Assembly: GCA_025457805.1 (NCBI GenBank) | Contig: JALOTR010000159.1 | Location: forward strand, 1 to 6,973 | DNA: 6,973 nucleotides | Reading direction: 5' to 3' | Source: Akkermansiaceae bacterium | GTDB taxonomy: Bacteria > Verrucomicrobiota > Verrucomicrobiia > Verrucomicrobiales > Akkermansiaceae | Shown here: positions 1 through 5,551 of the stretch, in pieces | Layout of the letters: each line of letters opens with the position of its first letter | How positions within the stretch are numbered: position 1 is the stretch's first letter | Notes under the pieces: model-generated | Databases searched by the model: none | What the model was told of the DNA's origin: nothing | The model's input: only the letters and a program-made list of their open reading frames with translations | Position numbers and translations under genes: made by a program

Positions 1-551
1 GAGCCAGCGATAGAGAAATTTGTGCTCGCAGAAAATCACCGGGTCATCGATCGCCACCGCATCGATGAGCATGTGATAGGCATCCGAGACCGTGGCCGGC
101 GTGAGCACCACGAGGCCCGGGTACTGTGCATAGATGCCCTCCATGCTCTGGCTGTGAAAGGGACCCGAACCCGCCGTGCCACCCGATGGCAGGCGCACGG
201 TGATCGGAATGGGCATTCCCGTGCGGTAAAAGTGCGTGGCAGCCTGATTGATGATCTGGTTGAAAGCGATCGATGAGAAATCCGCAAACTGCATCTCGAT
301 GATCGGTCGCATGCCCTCGATGGCCGCGCCCACAGCGAGGCCGATCCCGCGCCCACAGCGAGGCCGATCATCGCATCTTCCGAGAGCGGGCTATCAAAAA
401 CCCTGTTGGGAAATTGATCCGCAAGCCCCTTGGTCGCCTTGAAGGCCCCGCCGAAGGTGGCGATGTCCTGGCCGTAGAGAAACACGCGCGGATCTTCCCG
501 CAGCAGGGTTTCCTGTGCTTCGCGGATGGCATCGATGTAGGTAACGCTCAC
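1..551 (-). pseudogene. 2-oxoacid dehydrogenase E1 component, beta subunit; 3' end off window, frameshifted by a 23-bp duplication
   Basis: This is the beta subunit of a thiamine-diphosphate 2-oxoacid dehydrogenase (pyruvate, branched-chain or acetoin type), the partner of the alpha subunit encoded just upstream. Translation from GTG at 551 gives MSVTYIDAIREAQETLLRED, then YGQDIATFGGAFKATKG and the family motif SPLSEDAMIGLAVGA, whose Glu (residue 58) matches the conserved active-site Glu of E1 beta. At about residue 68 the frame is lost and an aberrant tail runs to a stop at 36-38. Removing one copy of the tandem repeat at 324-369 restores an open E1 beta frame to the window edge (AIEGMRPIIEMQFADFSS, GPFHSQSMEGIYAQYPG, DDPVIFCEHKFLYRW). 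The GTG overlaps the alpha TGA (GTGA at 551-548), which suggests translational coupling. The absence of any other lesion means the change is recent, reversible, or a sequence or assembly error. Family certain; exact substrate not determinable. Confidence 0.88.
324..369. repeat. Perfect 23-bp tandem duplication inside the E1 beta gene
   Basis: Positions 324-346 and 347-369 are identical 23-base units beginning CCGCGCCCACAG and ending GGCCGATC. Since 23 is not a multiple of three, the extra unit shifts the E1 beta reading frame. The single-unit version reads continuously as conserved E1 beta protein on both sides, so the duplication is the derived state. Confidence 0.97.
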
Positions 552-1585
552 GGGTAAACAGGCTGGGCGGAGGGTGAAACCGAAAGGGGAAACTTCGTCG
601 CAAGCGCGGTCCAATTTTCCTGATAGGGATCAGGGACTGCTTCCTGCTGGGCCTGGGCGACGGCGCGCTGGACTTCTTCCGCAAACTCATCCTGCCAGGC
701 GAAAATTTCATCCACCGTGGCATGCCCGCCTTCCACCAACTGGCGCATCGCCACTTCGATGCAATCGCGGCCATAGTGACTCTTGCGCACTTCATCGGGG
801 ACGTAGGAGCCATCGTCGTGCTCGCCGTGACCGGAAAGTCTCAACAATCGCGCGACCACCAACTGCGGCCCACCTCCCTCGCGTGCCCGGCGGATCGCCT
901 CCGTGATCACTGTGGCACAGGCCAGCAAATCGGTGCCATCTACGGAAAATCCGCCGACGCCATAACCCTTGGCCTTGTCCACCAGATCCTCGCAAACGAA
1001 CTGGCGGCTGTTGGGCGTGGAGTAGGCGAACTGGTTGTTTCCGATCACCAGAACCAACGGCAGTTTCTCCACCGCGGCCAAGTTCAAACCCTCATGAAAT
1101 GCGCCGGTCGAAGAAGCTCCGTCGCCAATGCAGGTGGCCCCCACCCGTCCTTCAAGATCGCCGCGCAAACGCCGCGCAAACAACATGCCCGCCACCACCG
1201 GCACCTGCGCCCCGAGGTGGGAAATCATCGCGGGCATTCCCATTTCCGGACGCCCACGGTGGATATTGCCGTCGCGCCCGCGCATGGGCCCGAGCGAGGA
1301 ACCGAGGTAGGTCCGCGTGCAATCGATCAATGGCTCGCCAAACGCCGTCCGCCCCGCCTGATCGCGGATCAGTGGGGCAAAGAAATCTTTCCCTTGGATC
1401 AAGGCGGTCCCGAGCGTGGCACTCACCGCCTCCTGACCACGACCCAGATACACGCCGCCGACGATCTTTCCCGCCTTGTAGAGACTGGAGAGCTTGTTTT
1501 CCAAAATGCGTGCACGGAGCATCGAATGAAACACCGACCGCAGGAAATCGCGGTTTTTCGCCAATCCATGGGTGTTTGCTGTCAT
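548..1585 (-). CDS. 2-oxoacid dehydrogenase E1 component, alpha subunit (thiamine diphosphate-dependent)
   Basis: The product is the alpha subunit of an E1 heterotetramer, which decarboxylates a 2-oxoacid on thiamine diphosphate and passes the acyl group to lipoyl-E2. The 345-residue protein has the usual family length. It shows GRGQEAVSA near residue 53, the ThDP/Mg motif GDGASSTGAFHEGLN (from about residue 154) closing with GNNQFAYSTP (NN at 183-184), and the phosphorylation-loop-like RLSGHGEHDDGSYVP near 249-263. HGEHDD followed by SYV resembles branched-chain and acetoin-type E1 alpha more than classical PDH, but I cannot assign the substrate. ATG at 1585 is chosen because it sits about 17 nt below a candidate promoter start point; GTG at 1600 is a possible alternative adding five residues. 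Neither has a Shine-Dalgarno. The stop overlaps the E1 beta start. E2 and E3 are not in the window. Confidence 0.93.
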   Translation of the reverse strand: MTANTHGLAKNRDFLRSVFHSMLRARILENKLSSLYKAGKIVGGVYLGRGQEAVSATLGTALIQGKDFFAPLIRDQAGRTAFGEPLIDCTRTYLGSSLGPMRGRDGNIHRGRPEMGMPAMISHLGAQVPVVAGMLFARRLRGDLEGRVGATCIGDGASSTGAFHEGLNLAAVEKLPLVLVIGNNQFAYSTPNSRQFVCEDLVDKAKGYGVGGFSVDGTDLLACATVITEAIRRAREGGGPQLVVARLLRLSGHGEHDDGSYVPDEVRKSHYGRDCIEVAMRQLVEGGHATVDEIFAWQDEFAEEVQRAVAQAQQEAVPDPYQENWTALATKFPLSVSPSAQPVYP

Positions 1586-1608
1586 GTCCAAGTGGGGCAC
1601 GGGGGGAG

Positions 1609-1637
1609 ATTAAAGAGAGTGAGAATGCAACCTGCAA
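1609..1637 (-). promoter_or_regulatory. Candidate sigma70-type promoter for the E1 alpha-beta operon
   Basis: Read on the minus strand, TTGCAG (1637-1632) is followed by a 17-base spacer and TTTAAT (1614-1609). The -10 matches consensus at 5 of 6 bases and the -35 at 3 of 6. Transcription would start near 1602, leaving a short leader to ATG 1585 but almost none to GTG 1600. This is a visual match only. Confidence 0.35.
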
Positions 1638-1752
1638 CCGGATTCCCGTCAAAGTCCATCAGATCCCCCGATTCCACCCGCCAAGTCCCTCACTGCAAGC
1701 CCATTGCCTCAATCAAAAAGGCAAGGACCGCCCTCCAGGCTTTCCGTAAAAT

Positions 1753-1857
1753 GGCAGGGATGGACCTCCGGGCCGTCCGGCGAAAGGAACGCGAATGAAT
1801 CGCCGATGAAGATCCGTTCCGTCCCCCATCGGCCTTCCCATTCACTCCACTTTCTCC
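1753..1857. repeat. Composite palindromic element 1 (A-type hairpin plus core; right terminus missing)
   Basis: The left end is an A-type repeat (1753-1778): GCAG (1754-1757), then the hairpin GGATGG / CCGTCC with a 9-base loop. The core follows: GGCGAAAGG, GCGAATG, an inner stem GCCGATG (1802-1808) / CATCGGC (1827-1833), CATTC (1839-1843) and CCACTTTC. AAAG on the left can pair with CTTT on the right, and GAATG (1793-1797) with CATTC. Unlike elements 2 and 3, no inverted terminal repeat closes the right side, so this copy looks truncated. Confidence 0.75.
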
Positions 1858-1872
1858 GAGTCGTCGTTAAAA

Positions 1873-1899
1873 GGCAGGGACCGCCTCTCCGAGCGGTCC
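1873..1899 (+). repeat. B-type hairpin repeat, copy 1
   Basis: This 27-bp unit is G-GCAG followed by the hairpin GGACCG / CGGTCC around a 10-base loop (CCTCTCCGAG after GGACCG is counted with the stem). It differs from copies at 2091 and 2125 by one base (C for T at 1884). It sits two bases before the enlarged B-type unit at 1902. Confidence 0.85.
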
Positions 1900-1901
1900 A
1901 A

Positions 1902-2064
1902 GGTAGGGACCGATCCTTCCTGGCCCGGCGTAGCCTGAGCGAAGACGGCCGGGCGGTCCGGCGAAAGGGAAGCGAATGCTGGGCCGATGAGAGCCGGAAC
2001 GACCCCGTATCGGCTTTTTATTCTCCCCACTTTCGCGCGGACGGCCCGGAGGTCCATCCCTGCC
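1902..2064. repeat. Composite palindromic element 2 (B-type left end, core, inverted A-type right end)
   Basis: The left end (1902-1959) is a B-type unit: GTAG, then GGACCG (1907-1912) pairing with CGGTCC (1954-1959). Its loop is enlarged by a nested stem, GCCCGGC (1923-1929) / GCCGGGC (1948-1954). The core has GCGAAAG (1961-1967) pairing with CTTTCGC (2030-2036), plus an inner stem GCCGAT / ATCGGC. The right end (2039-2064) is an A-type repeat in inverted orientation, the exact reverse complement of 1753-1778. The ends form an 8-bp terminal inverted repeat with one mismatch. I see no target-site duplication. Confidence 0.82.
1983..2022 (+). terminator. Terminator-like stem with T-run inside element 2
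   Basis: GCCGAT (1983-1988) pairs with ATCGGC (2009-2014) across a 20-base loop and is followed by TTTTTATT (2015-2022). On the plus strand this resembles an intrinsic terminator, but the stem is short, the loop is long and no plus-strand gene precedes it. It may simply be part of the palindromic core. Confidence 0.25.
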
Positions 2065-2090
2065 ATATTAGCGCTGAACGCATCCCCTCG

Positions 2091-2117
2091 GGCAGGGACC
2101 GTCTCTCCGAGCGGTCC
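2091..2117 (+). repeat. B-type hairpin repeat, copy 2
   Basis: The unit is identical over 27 bp to the copy at 2125-2151, from which it is separated by seven bases. It has GCAG followed by the GGACCG / CGGTCC hairpin. A doubled B-type unit at the left of a composite element is also seen for element 2 (1873-1899 with 1902-1959). Confidence 0.9.
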
Positions 2118-2124
2118 GGAAAAA

Positions 2125-2255
2125 GGCAGGGACCGTCTCTCCGAGCGGTCCGGCGCGTGGAAAGCGAATGATGAGCGAATGTGCGGCCGTTCCGGCTTCC
2201 ATTCGCTTTCCATTCTCCCCACACGCACAGGACGGCCCGGAGGTCCATCCCTACC
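2125..2255. repeat. Composite palindromic element 3 (B-type left end, core, inverted A-type right end)
   Basis: The left end (2125-2151) is the third B-type unit. The core carries a perfect 12-bp inverted repeat, GGAAAGCGAATG (2159-2170) / CATTCGCTTTCC (2200-2211). Its loop contains a small GCCG (2186-2189) / CGGC (2193-2196) hairpin. Outside it, GCGTG (2155-2159) can pair with CACGC (2222-2226). The right end (2230-2255) is an inverted A-type repeat with one substitution (GTAG for GCAG in its own orientation). Module order is the same as element 2. It ends 25 bases from the fumarase stop and could lie in that transcript's 3' end. Confidence 0.85.
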
Positions 2256-2280
2256 TTTCCGCCAGTGCGTCTTCACCTAC

Positions 2281-3915
2281 CTACTTGCACACCGGGCACG
2301 AATTCAGCTGCGTGAAAAAGTCATTCCCCTTGTTGTCCACGAGGATGAAAGCCGGGAAATTCTCCACGGTGATTTTCCAAACCGCTTCCATGCCCAGCTC
2401 CGGAAATGCCACGACTTCCTGCGACTTGATATGATCCTGCGCCAGCAAGGCAGCAGGCCCGCCGGCGGAGCCGAGATAAAACCCGCCATGCGCCTTGCAG
2501 GCATCGGTCACGGCTTTGGAGCGATTGCCCTTGGCCAGCATGACCATCGAGCCGCCGTTGGCCTGGAAGAGATCGACATAACTGTCCATCCGCCCCGCCG
2601 TTGTCGGGCCGAAGGATCCGGATGCCATGCCCGCCGGAGTCTTGGCCGGACCTGCATAGTAAACCGGATACTTCTTGAAGTAATCCGGCAGCGCACCGTC
2701 CTGCTCCAGAATTTCCTTCAGCTTGGCGTGGGCGATGTCCCTCGCAACGATGATGGTTCCAGTAAGCGCCACGGCGGTGGTCACCGGATATTTGGAAAGT
2801 GTTTTCAGAGTTTCCTCCATCCCAAGATCAAGATCGATGGGCACTCCCTTGAACTTCCAATCGCGATATTTCTCCGGAATGAAACGTCCCGGATTCTTTT
2901 CGAGCTTCTCGATGAAAATGCCATCTTTGGTGATCTTGGCCTTGGCTTGCCGATCCGCCGAACAGGAAACTCCGATTCCCACCGGGCACGATGCGCCATG
3001 GCGCGGCAAACGGACGACCCGCACATCAAGTGCAAAGTATTTGCCACCAAACTGCGCGCCGATCCCCACCTCGCGGGCAATCTCTAACAATTCTTTCTCC
3101 AGTTCGATGTCGCGGAAAGCCTGGCCATGTTCGTTGCCCTCGGTGGGCAGCGCGTCATAATACTTGGTCGAGGCAAGTTTCACCGTTTTCAGGCAGTTTT
3201 CCGCCGAAGTGCCGCCGATCACAAAGGCAAGATGATAGGGCGGGCAGGCCGCAGTGCCGAGCGAACGCATCTTCTCCGTGCAGAATTCCTTGAGACGCGT
3301 GGGATTGAGCAGGGCCTTGGTTTCCTGATAGAGAAATGTCTTGTTGGCGGAGCCGCCTCCTTTGCTTACGAAAAGGAATTTATACGCATCGCCCTCCGTC
3401 GCATAAAGATCGATCTGCGCGGGCAGATTGGTCTTCGTATTCACCTCGTCATACATGTTGAGCGGGGCGGTCTGCGAGTAGCGCAGGTTTTCCTTGGTAT
3501 AAGTCTGATAGATTCCTTTGGATAGAAACTCGGCATCATCGCAGCCGGTCCACACCTGCTGGCCCTTCTTCGCCACGATGGTGGCGGTGCCGGTGTCCTG
3601 ACAGAAGGGCAGGATGCCGTGCGAGGCGATCTCCGCATTCTTCAACATCATCAAGGCCACCATCCGGTCGTTTTCCGATGCATCGTCGTCGTCCAGAATG
3701 GCCGCCACCTGCGCAAGGTGGGCGGGACGAAGGGTGAAATTGATCGCCTTGATCGCCTCCGCGGCCAACAGGGTGAGCGCCTCGGGTGCCACCTTGAGCA
3801 GCGGTTGGCCCTCGAACTCGGAAACGGCAACGTGCTCCGTGGTCAAAAGCTCGTATTCGGTCGTATCGGGACCGAGCGGGAAAGGATCCTGGTAGAAGAA
3901 CGGTTTGTCGGACAT
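2281..3915 (-). CDS. fumA: Class I fumarate hydratase (iron-sulfur, homodimeric type)
   Basis: The enzyme reversibly hydrates fumarate to (S)-malate in the cytoplasm as part of the TCA cycle. Class I enzymes use an oxygen-sensitive 4Fe-4S cluster as the Lewis acid. The 544-residue protein is close to E. coli FumA in length. Cluster-ligand cysteines fit C105 ([11 protein letters not shown]), C224 ([19 protein letters not shown]) and C318 ([16 protein letters not shown]), the same numbering I recall for E. coli FumA. The N-terminal alpha domain holds these motifs. The C-terminal beta domain shows [26 protein letters not shown] (about 419-444) and ends in [14 protein letters not shown], as in FumA-type enzymes. 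ATG at 3915 begins [18 protein letters not shown] about 9 bases upstream is a weak ribosome-binding candidate. The gene is intact and full length. It lies upstream of E1 alpha on the same strand, but the repeat block between them argues against one tight operon. Confidence 0.97.
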   Translation of the reverse strand: MSDKPFFYQDPFPLGPDTTEYELLTTEHVAVSEFEGQPLLKVAPEALTLLAAEAIKAINFTLRPAHLAQVAAILDDDDASENDRMVALMMLKNAEIASHGILPFCQDTGTATIVAKKGQQVWTGCDDAEFLSKGIYQTYTKENLRYSQTAPLNMYDEVNTKTNLPAQIDLYATEGDAYKFLFVSKGGGSANKTFLYQETKALLNPTRLKEFCTEKMRSLGTAACPPYHLAFVIGGTSAENCLKTVKLASTKYYDALPTEGNEHGQAFRDIELEKELLEIAREVGIGAQFGGKYFALDVRVVRLPRHGASCPVGIGVSCSADRQAKAKITKDGIFIEKLEKNPGRFIPEKYRDWKFKGVPIDLDLGMEETLKTLSKYPVTTAVALTGTIIVARDIAHAKLKEILEQDGALPDYFKKYPVYYAGPAKTPAGMASGSFGPTTAGRMDSYVDLFQANGGSMVMLAKGNRSKAVTDACKAHGGFYLGSAGGPAALLAQDHIKSQEVVAFPELGMEAVWKITVENFPAFILVDNKGNDFFTQLNSCPVCK

Positions 3916-3960
3916 GGCGTGCGGCCCTTTCTACGGCGGGCCGGGGAGCCGTGCAAACCG

Positions 3961-3994
3961 TTTCCCCACCCCCCGCAAGCCGGGCGCGGGGAAA
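3961..3994. repeat. GC-rich inverted repeat in the fumarase leader region
   Basis: CCCCGC (3971-3976) pairs with GCGGGG (3986-3991) around a 9-base loop. The outer arms TTTCCCC (3961-3967) and GGGGAAA (3988-3994) offer an alternative pairing. It lies about 46-80 bases upstream of the fumarase ATG on its strand and could be a leader hairpin, a solitary repeat copy or a GC-rich coincidence. Confidence 0.35.
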
Positions 3995-4060
3995 GGCAGG
4001 ATTCGCGGGGCAGGCGGAGCCTCGGACCGCGCCCCACGCGATCACGTAAGTCGCGCAGGC

Positions 4061-4087
4061 TTGGCGGCAGGCGGCTGGCTTGATAAT
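4061..4087 (+). promoter_or_regulatory. Weak candidate promoter before the small membrane protein gene
   Basis: TTGGCG (4061-4066) and GATAAT (4082-4087) are separated by 15 bases, which is shorter than ideal. The -10 matches consensus at 5 of 6 bases. Transcription would begin near 4094, giving a leaderless message for ATG 4094 or a leader of about 30 bases for ATG 4124. Low confidence. Confidence 0.25.
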
Positions 4088-4093
4088 TAGGAA

Positions 4094-4339
4094 ATGTTGA
4101 AAGGCAAGCATCACCCTCACCAAATGATTTTCCTCTGCATCGCGGCTCTCGCGGTTTGGGCAGGGGTCCTGATTTTGCTCGTCGCCCTCGTCTTGTGGGC
4201 AGGGATTTCCATCCTCTGGGTGGCGGGAGCCGCCCTCGCCCTCGTGGCTCTGATTTGGGTGGCGCTGCTGCTCGTCCAAAAGCCCGCCCGCAAGATCGAA
4301 TTGGACTCCGGCGAACTCCGCCCGCTTCCCGCGCGCTGA
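4094..4339 (+). CDS. Small predicted membrane protein with two hydrophobic helices (hypothetical)
   Basis: I do not recognise a family. The 81-residue product has a short basic, His-containing N-terminus (MLKGKHHPHQ) and two hydrophobic segments at about residues 11-33 and 35-61, rich in Leu, Val, Ala and Trp. It ends in a charged tail of about 20 residues (KPARKIELDSGELRPLPAR). This predicts a helical hairpin in the inner membrane, probably with both termini in the cytoplasm because basic residues flank both sides. ATG 4094 follows AGGA closely; ATG 4124 (MIFLCIAAL) would also work but would lose the basic flank. The gene is divergent from fumarase and followed by the protease 120 bases later. 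The coherent hydrophobic-then-charged layout supports a real gene, but short size and lack of homology recognition keep confidence moderate. Confidence 0.55.
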   Translation: MLKGKHHPHQMIFLCIAALAVWAGVLILLVALVLWAGISILWVAGAALALVALIWVALLLVQKPARKIELDSGELRPLPAR

Positions 4340-4459
4340 GTGCATCGCCAAAAGATGGCATGTCGTCACAAGATCCGGCTTGCCCCTGTCAATCATGTCT
4401 ATCAGGTTGCTGCCGACGATTCATCGCTGAATGAACATGGCTTGTTTCGTTTTCGGCTT

Positions 4460-5359
4460 ATGGCTCGGCTCAAGTTTTCTCCCCCCTCGTTCCGCATCCT
4501 CCTCCTTGCTTGGGGAATCATCACTTCCTCATCGCTACATGCGGCGACGATCATCGATTCGATCGATCCGCAGCAATATCGCGATGAGGCGTCCCTCTAT
4601 CCCTCCGTCGCGGAACTGACGGGTGCCATCTTCGGCGGATCCGGCGTCGTGATATCAGATCGCTGGGTGCTCACCGCAGGACACATCGCCTTGGGAAAAA
4701 CGGGTGGAACCGTGACGGTCGGTGGAAACTCCTACACGGTGCAAAGTTCCATCGTGCATCCCAATTATTCCTATCCATCCAATCCTAATGATATTGGATT
4801 GCTCTATCTGTCTTCCTCTATCAGCGGGGTTGCGCCGGCGAAGATGTTGAAACTCGATGGTCCGCTCTCGATCCTCGGCCGCGAAGCCACATGGGTGGGA
4901 CATGGACTCGGCGGCAATGGAGTTTTCGGCGCGGCGGGACCTTTGGACTTCCGCGCGTTCACCAACATCATCGATGTCATGGGCCCTGCGTATGGGCTTA
5001 CCGATACCGCCTTCGTTTCGGACTTCGACAACCCCGACGGCTCCACCACCACCTCTGGCTCCGATCCCACCGCCACGCGCCTTGAGGGAAATGTCGCAAG
5101 CGGCGACAGCGGGGGAGGGGTTTTCATCACGGTGGATGGAGTAAGATATCTCGTTGGTATCAGCAGTTTCACCGGCGGCTTCGTGGCAGGTGCGAATTCC
5201 AAATACGGCAGCATCAGCGGTGCTACAAATCTCCAGTTGTTTCACGATTGGATCGCCGATGAAACCGGCGTGACCGCCATCCCCGAACCCGGCGTGTTCG
5301 GGCTCTGCCTCATCACCGCAGGCCTCGCCTTGCTGCCACGCCGCCGCGCCGCAAAATAA
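4460..5359 (+). CDS. Secreted trypsin-like (S1 family) serine protease with PEP-CTERM sorting tail
   Basis: The product should be an exported serine endopeptidase. From ATG 4460 (299 residues) it begins MARLKFSPPSFRILLLAWGI, a signal peptide with likely cleavage after SLHA (about residue 28). The catalytic triad is visible: His75 in VLTAGHIA, Asp111 in NPNDIGLLYL, and Ser217 in SGDSGGGVF. A region of about 100 residues rich in Gly, Ser and Thr lies between Asp and Ser. The C-terminus is a PEP-CTERM signal: IPEPG (274-278), a hydrophobic stretch (279-292) and a basic cluster RRR (294-296), which an exosortase is expected to recognise and process. GTG 4340 and ATG 4355 are in-frame earlier starts, but would place about 35-40 non-signal residues ahead of the signal peptide. 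No Shine-Dalgarno is visible. The TAA stop is the first three bases of a hairpin repeat. The substrate is unknown. Confidence 0.92.
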   Translation: MARLKFSPPSFRILLLAWGIITSSSLHAATIIDSIDPQQYRDEASLYPSVAELTGAIFGGSGVVISDRWVLTAGHIALGKTGGTVTVGGNSYTVQSSIVHPNYSYPSNPNDIGLLYLSSSISGVAPAKMLKLDGPLSILGREATWVGHGLGGNGVFGAAGPLDFRAFTNIIDVMGPAYGLTDTAFVSDFDNPDGSTTTSGSDPTATRLEGNVASGDSGGGVFITVDGVRYLVGISSFTGGFVAGANSKYGSISGATNLQLFHDWIADETGVTAIPEPGVFGLCLITAGLALLPRRRAAK

Positions 5360-5393
5360 GGAGGAGGGACCTTATTGTCCCTCATCTTCGCGG
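5357..5393 (+). repeat. C-type hairpin repeat, copy 1 (overlaps the protease stop codon)
   Basis: The unit begins TAA-GGAG (GGAG at 5360-5363), followed by the stem GAGGGAC (5364-5370), loop CTTATT and GTCCCTC (5377-5383). It forms a 37-base tandem pair with copy 2. Its TAA is the protease stop codon, so the hairpin is at the immediate 3' end of that gene and could act in termination or transcript-end protection, though it lacks a T-run. Confidence 0.88.
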
Positions 5394-5429
5394 TAAGGAG
5401 GAGGGACCTCATTGTCCCTCATATTCGAG
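5394..5429 (+). repeat. C-type hairpin repeat, copy 2
   Basis: This copy has the same orientation as copy 1: TAA-GGAG (GGAG at 5397-5400), then GAGGGAC (5401-5407), loop CTCATT and GTCCCTC (5414-5420). The loop differs from copy 1 at one base while the stem is identical. Confidence 0.88.
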
Positions 5430-5432
5430 AAA

Positions 5433-5460
5433 GAGGCGACAATAAGGTCGCCACTCCTAA
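5433..5460 (-). repeat. C-type hairpin repeat, copy 3 (inverted, with compensatory stem changes)
   Basis: Read on the minus strand this is TTA-GGAG-T, then GGCGAC (5452-5447), loop CTTATT and GTCGCC (5440-5435). Tetranucleotide and loop match copy 1, but two stem pairs differ on both arms so pairing is kept. With copy 2 it makes a head-to-head inverted pair. Confidence 0.85.
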
Positions 5461-5497
5461 AGCCCAAGCACGCCAGCTCCTCCACCCCTGCCGCCCT

Positions 5498-5526
5498 GTG
5501 ACAGATCTTGCAGTGCGGGCTGTATC
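5498..5526 (+). promoter_or_regulatory. Weak candidate promoter for the sulfatase gene
   Basis: GTGACA (5498-5503) matches the -35 consensus at 5 of 6 bases; 17 bases later TGTATC (5521-5526) matches the -10 at only 3 of 6. Transcription would start near 5533, about 19 bases before ATG 5552. It lies just after the three hairpin repeats, consistent with a transcription unit separate from the protease. Confidence 0.25.
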
Positions 5527-5551
5527 CTCCAAACTCCCGCTTAGCCCATTC

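Larger units (their letters stand above)
1601..2280. other. 680-bp gene-free stretch made largely of palindromic repeats
   Basis: No convincing gene lies between the E1 alpha start and the fumarase stop. The first 150 bases (1601-1752) hold the candidate E1 alpha promoter and a degenerate repeat fragment (GGCAAGGACCGCCCTCC, 1720-1736). From 1753 to 2255 the sequence is three related composite palindromic elements, listed separately. Open frames across the block on both strands read through the repeats, give low-complexity Arg/Pro/Ser-rich translations and match no family I recognise. Confidence 0.85.

Noticed and set aside
722..1798. Long plus-strand open frame (358 codons) opposite E1 alpha
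   Set aside because: It is antisense to a gene with clear family motifs over its whole length; the translation shows no domain, and open antisense frames are expected in GC-rich genes.
1753..2255. Insertion sequence with transposase
   Set aside because: Inverted termini are present, but no transposase fragment can be read in any frame and no target duplication is visible; a non-autonomous or REP-type element fits better.
1842..2276. Open frames on both strands through the repeat block
   Set aside because: Their translations are the repeats read in different frames (recurring Asp-Arg-Ser-Glu-Arg-type strings), with no family resemblance and no start signal.
3536..4396. Minus-strand open frame of 286 codons across the fumarase start and the small membrane gene
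   Set aside because: It overlaps the fumarase N-terminus in another frame and gives a low-complexity Arg/Gly/Pro-rich translation.
5357..5460. CRISPR array
   Set aside because: Only two direct copies lie at 37-base spacing with no unique spacer between them, the third is inverted, and there are no cas genes; they are hairpin repeats.
5497..5514. CRP-like operator starting TGTGACA
   Set aside because: Only the left half-site resembles the consensus; no matching TCACA half follows at the right distance.
5375..5551. TTG 5375 as the sulfatase start, adding 59 residues
   Set aside because: The added residues are translated repeat DNA and would bury a clean signal peptide that begins at ATG 5552.
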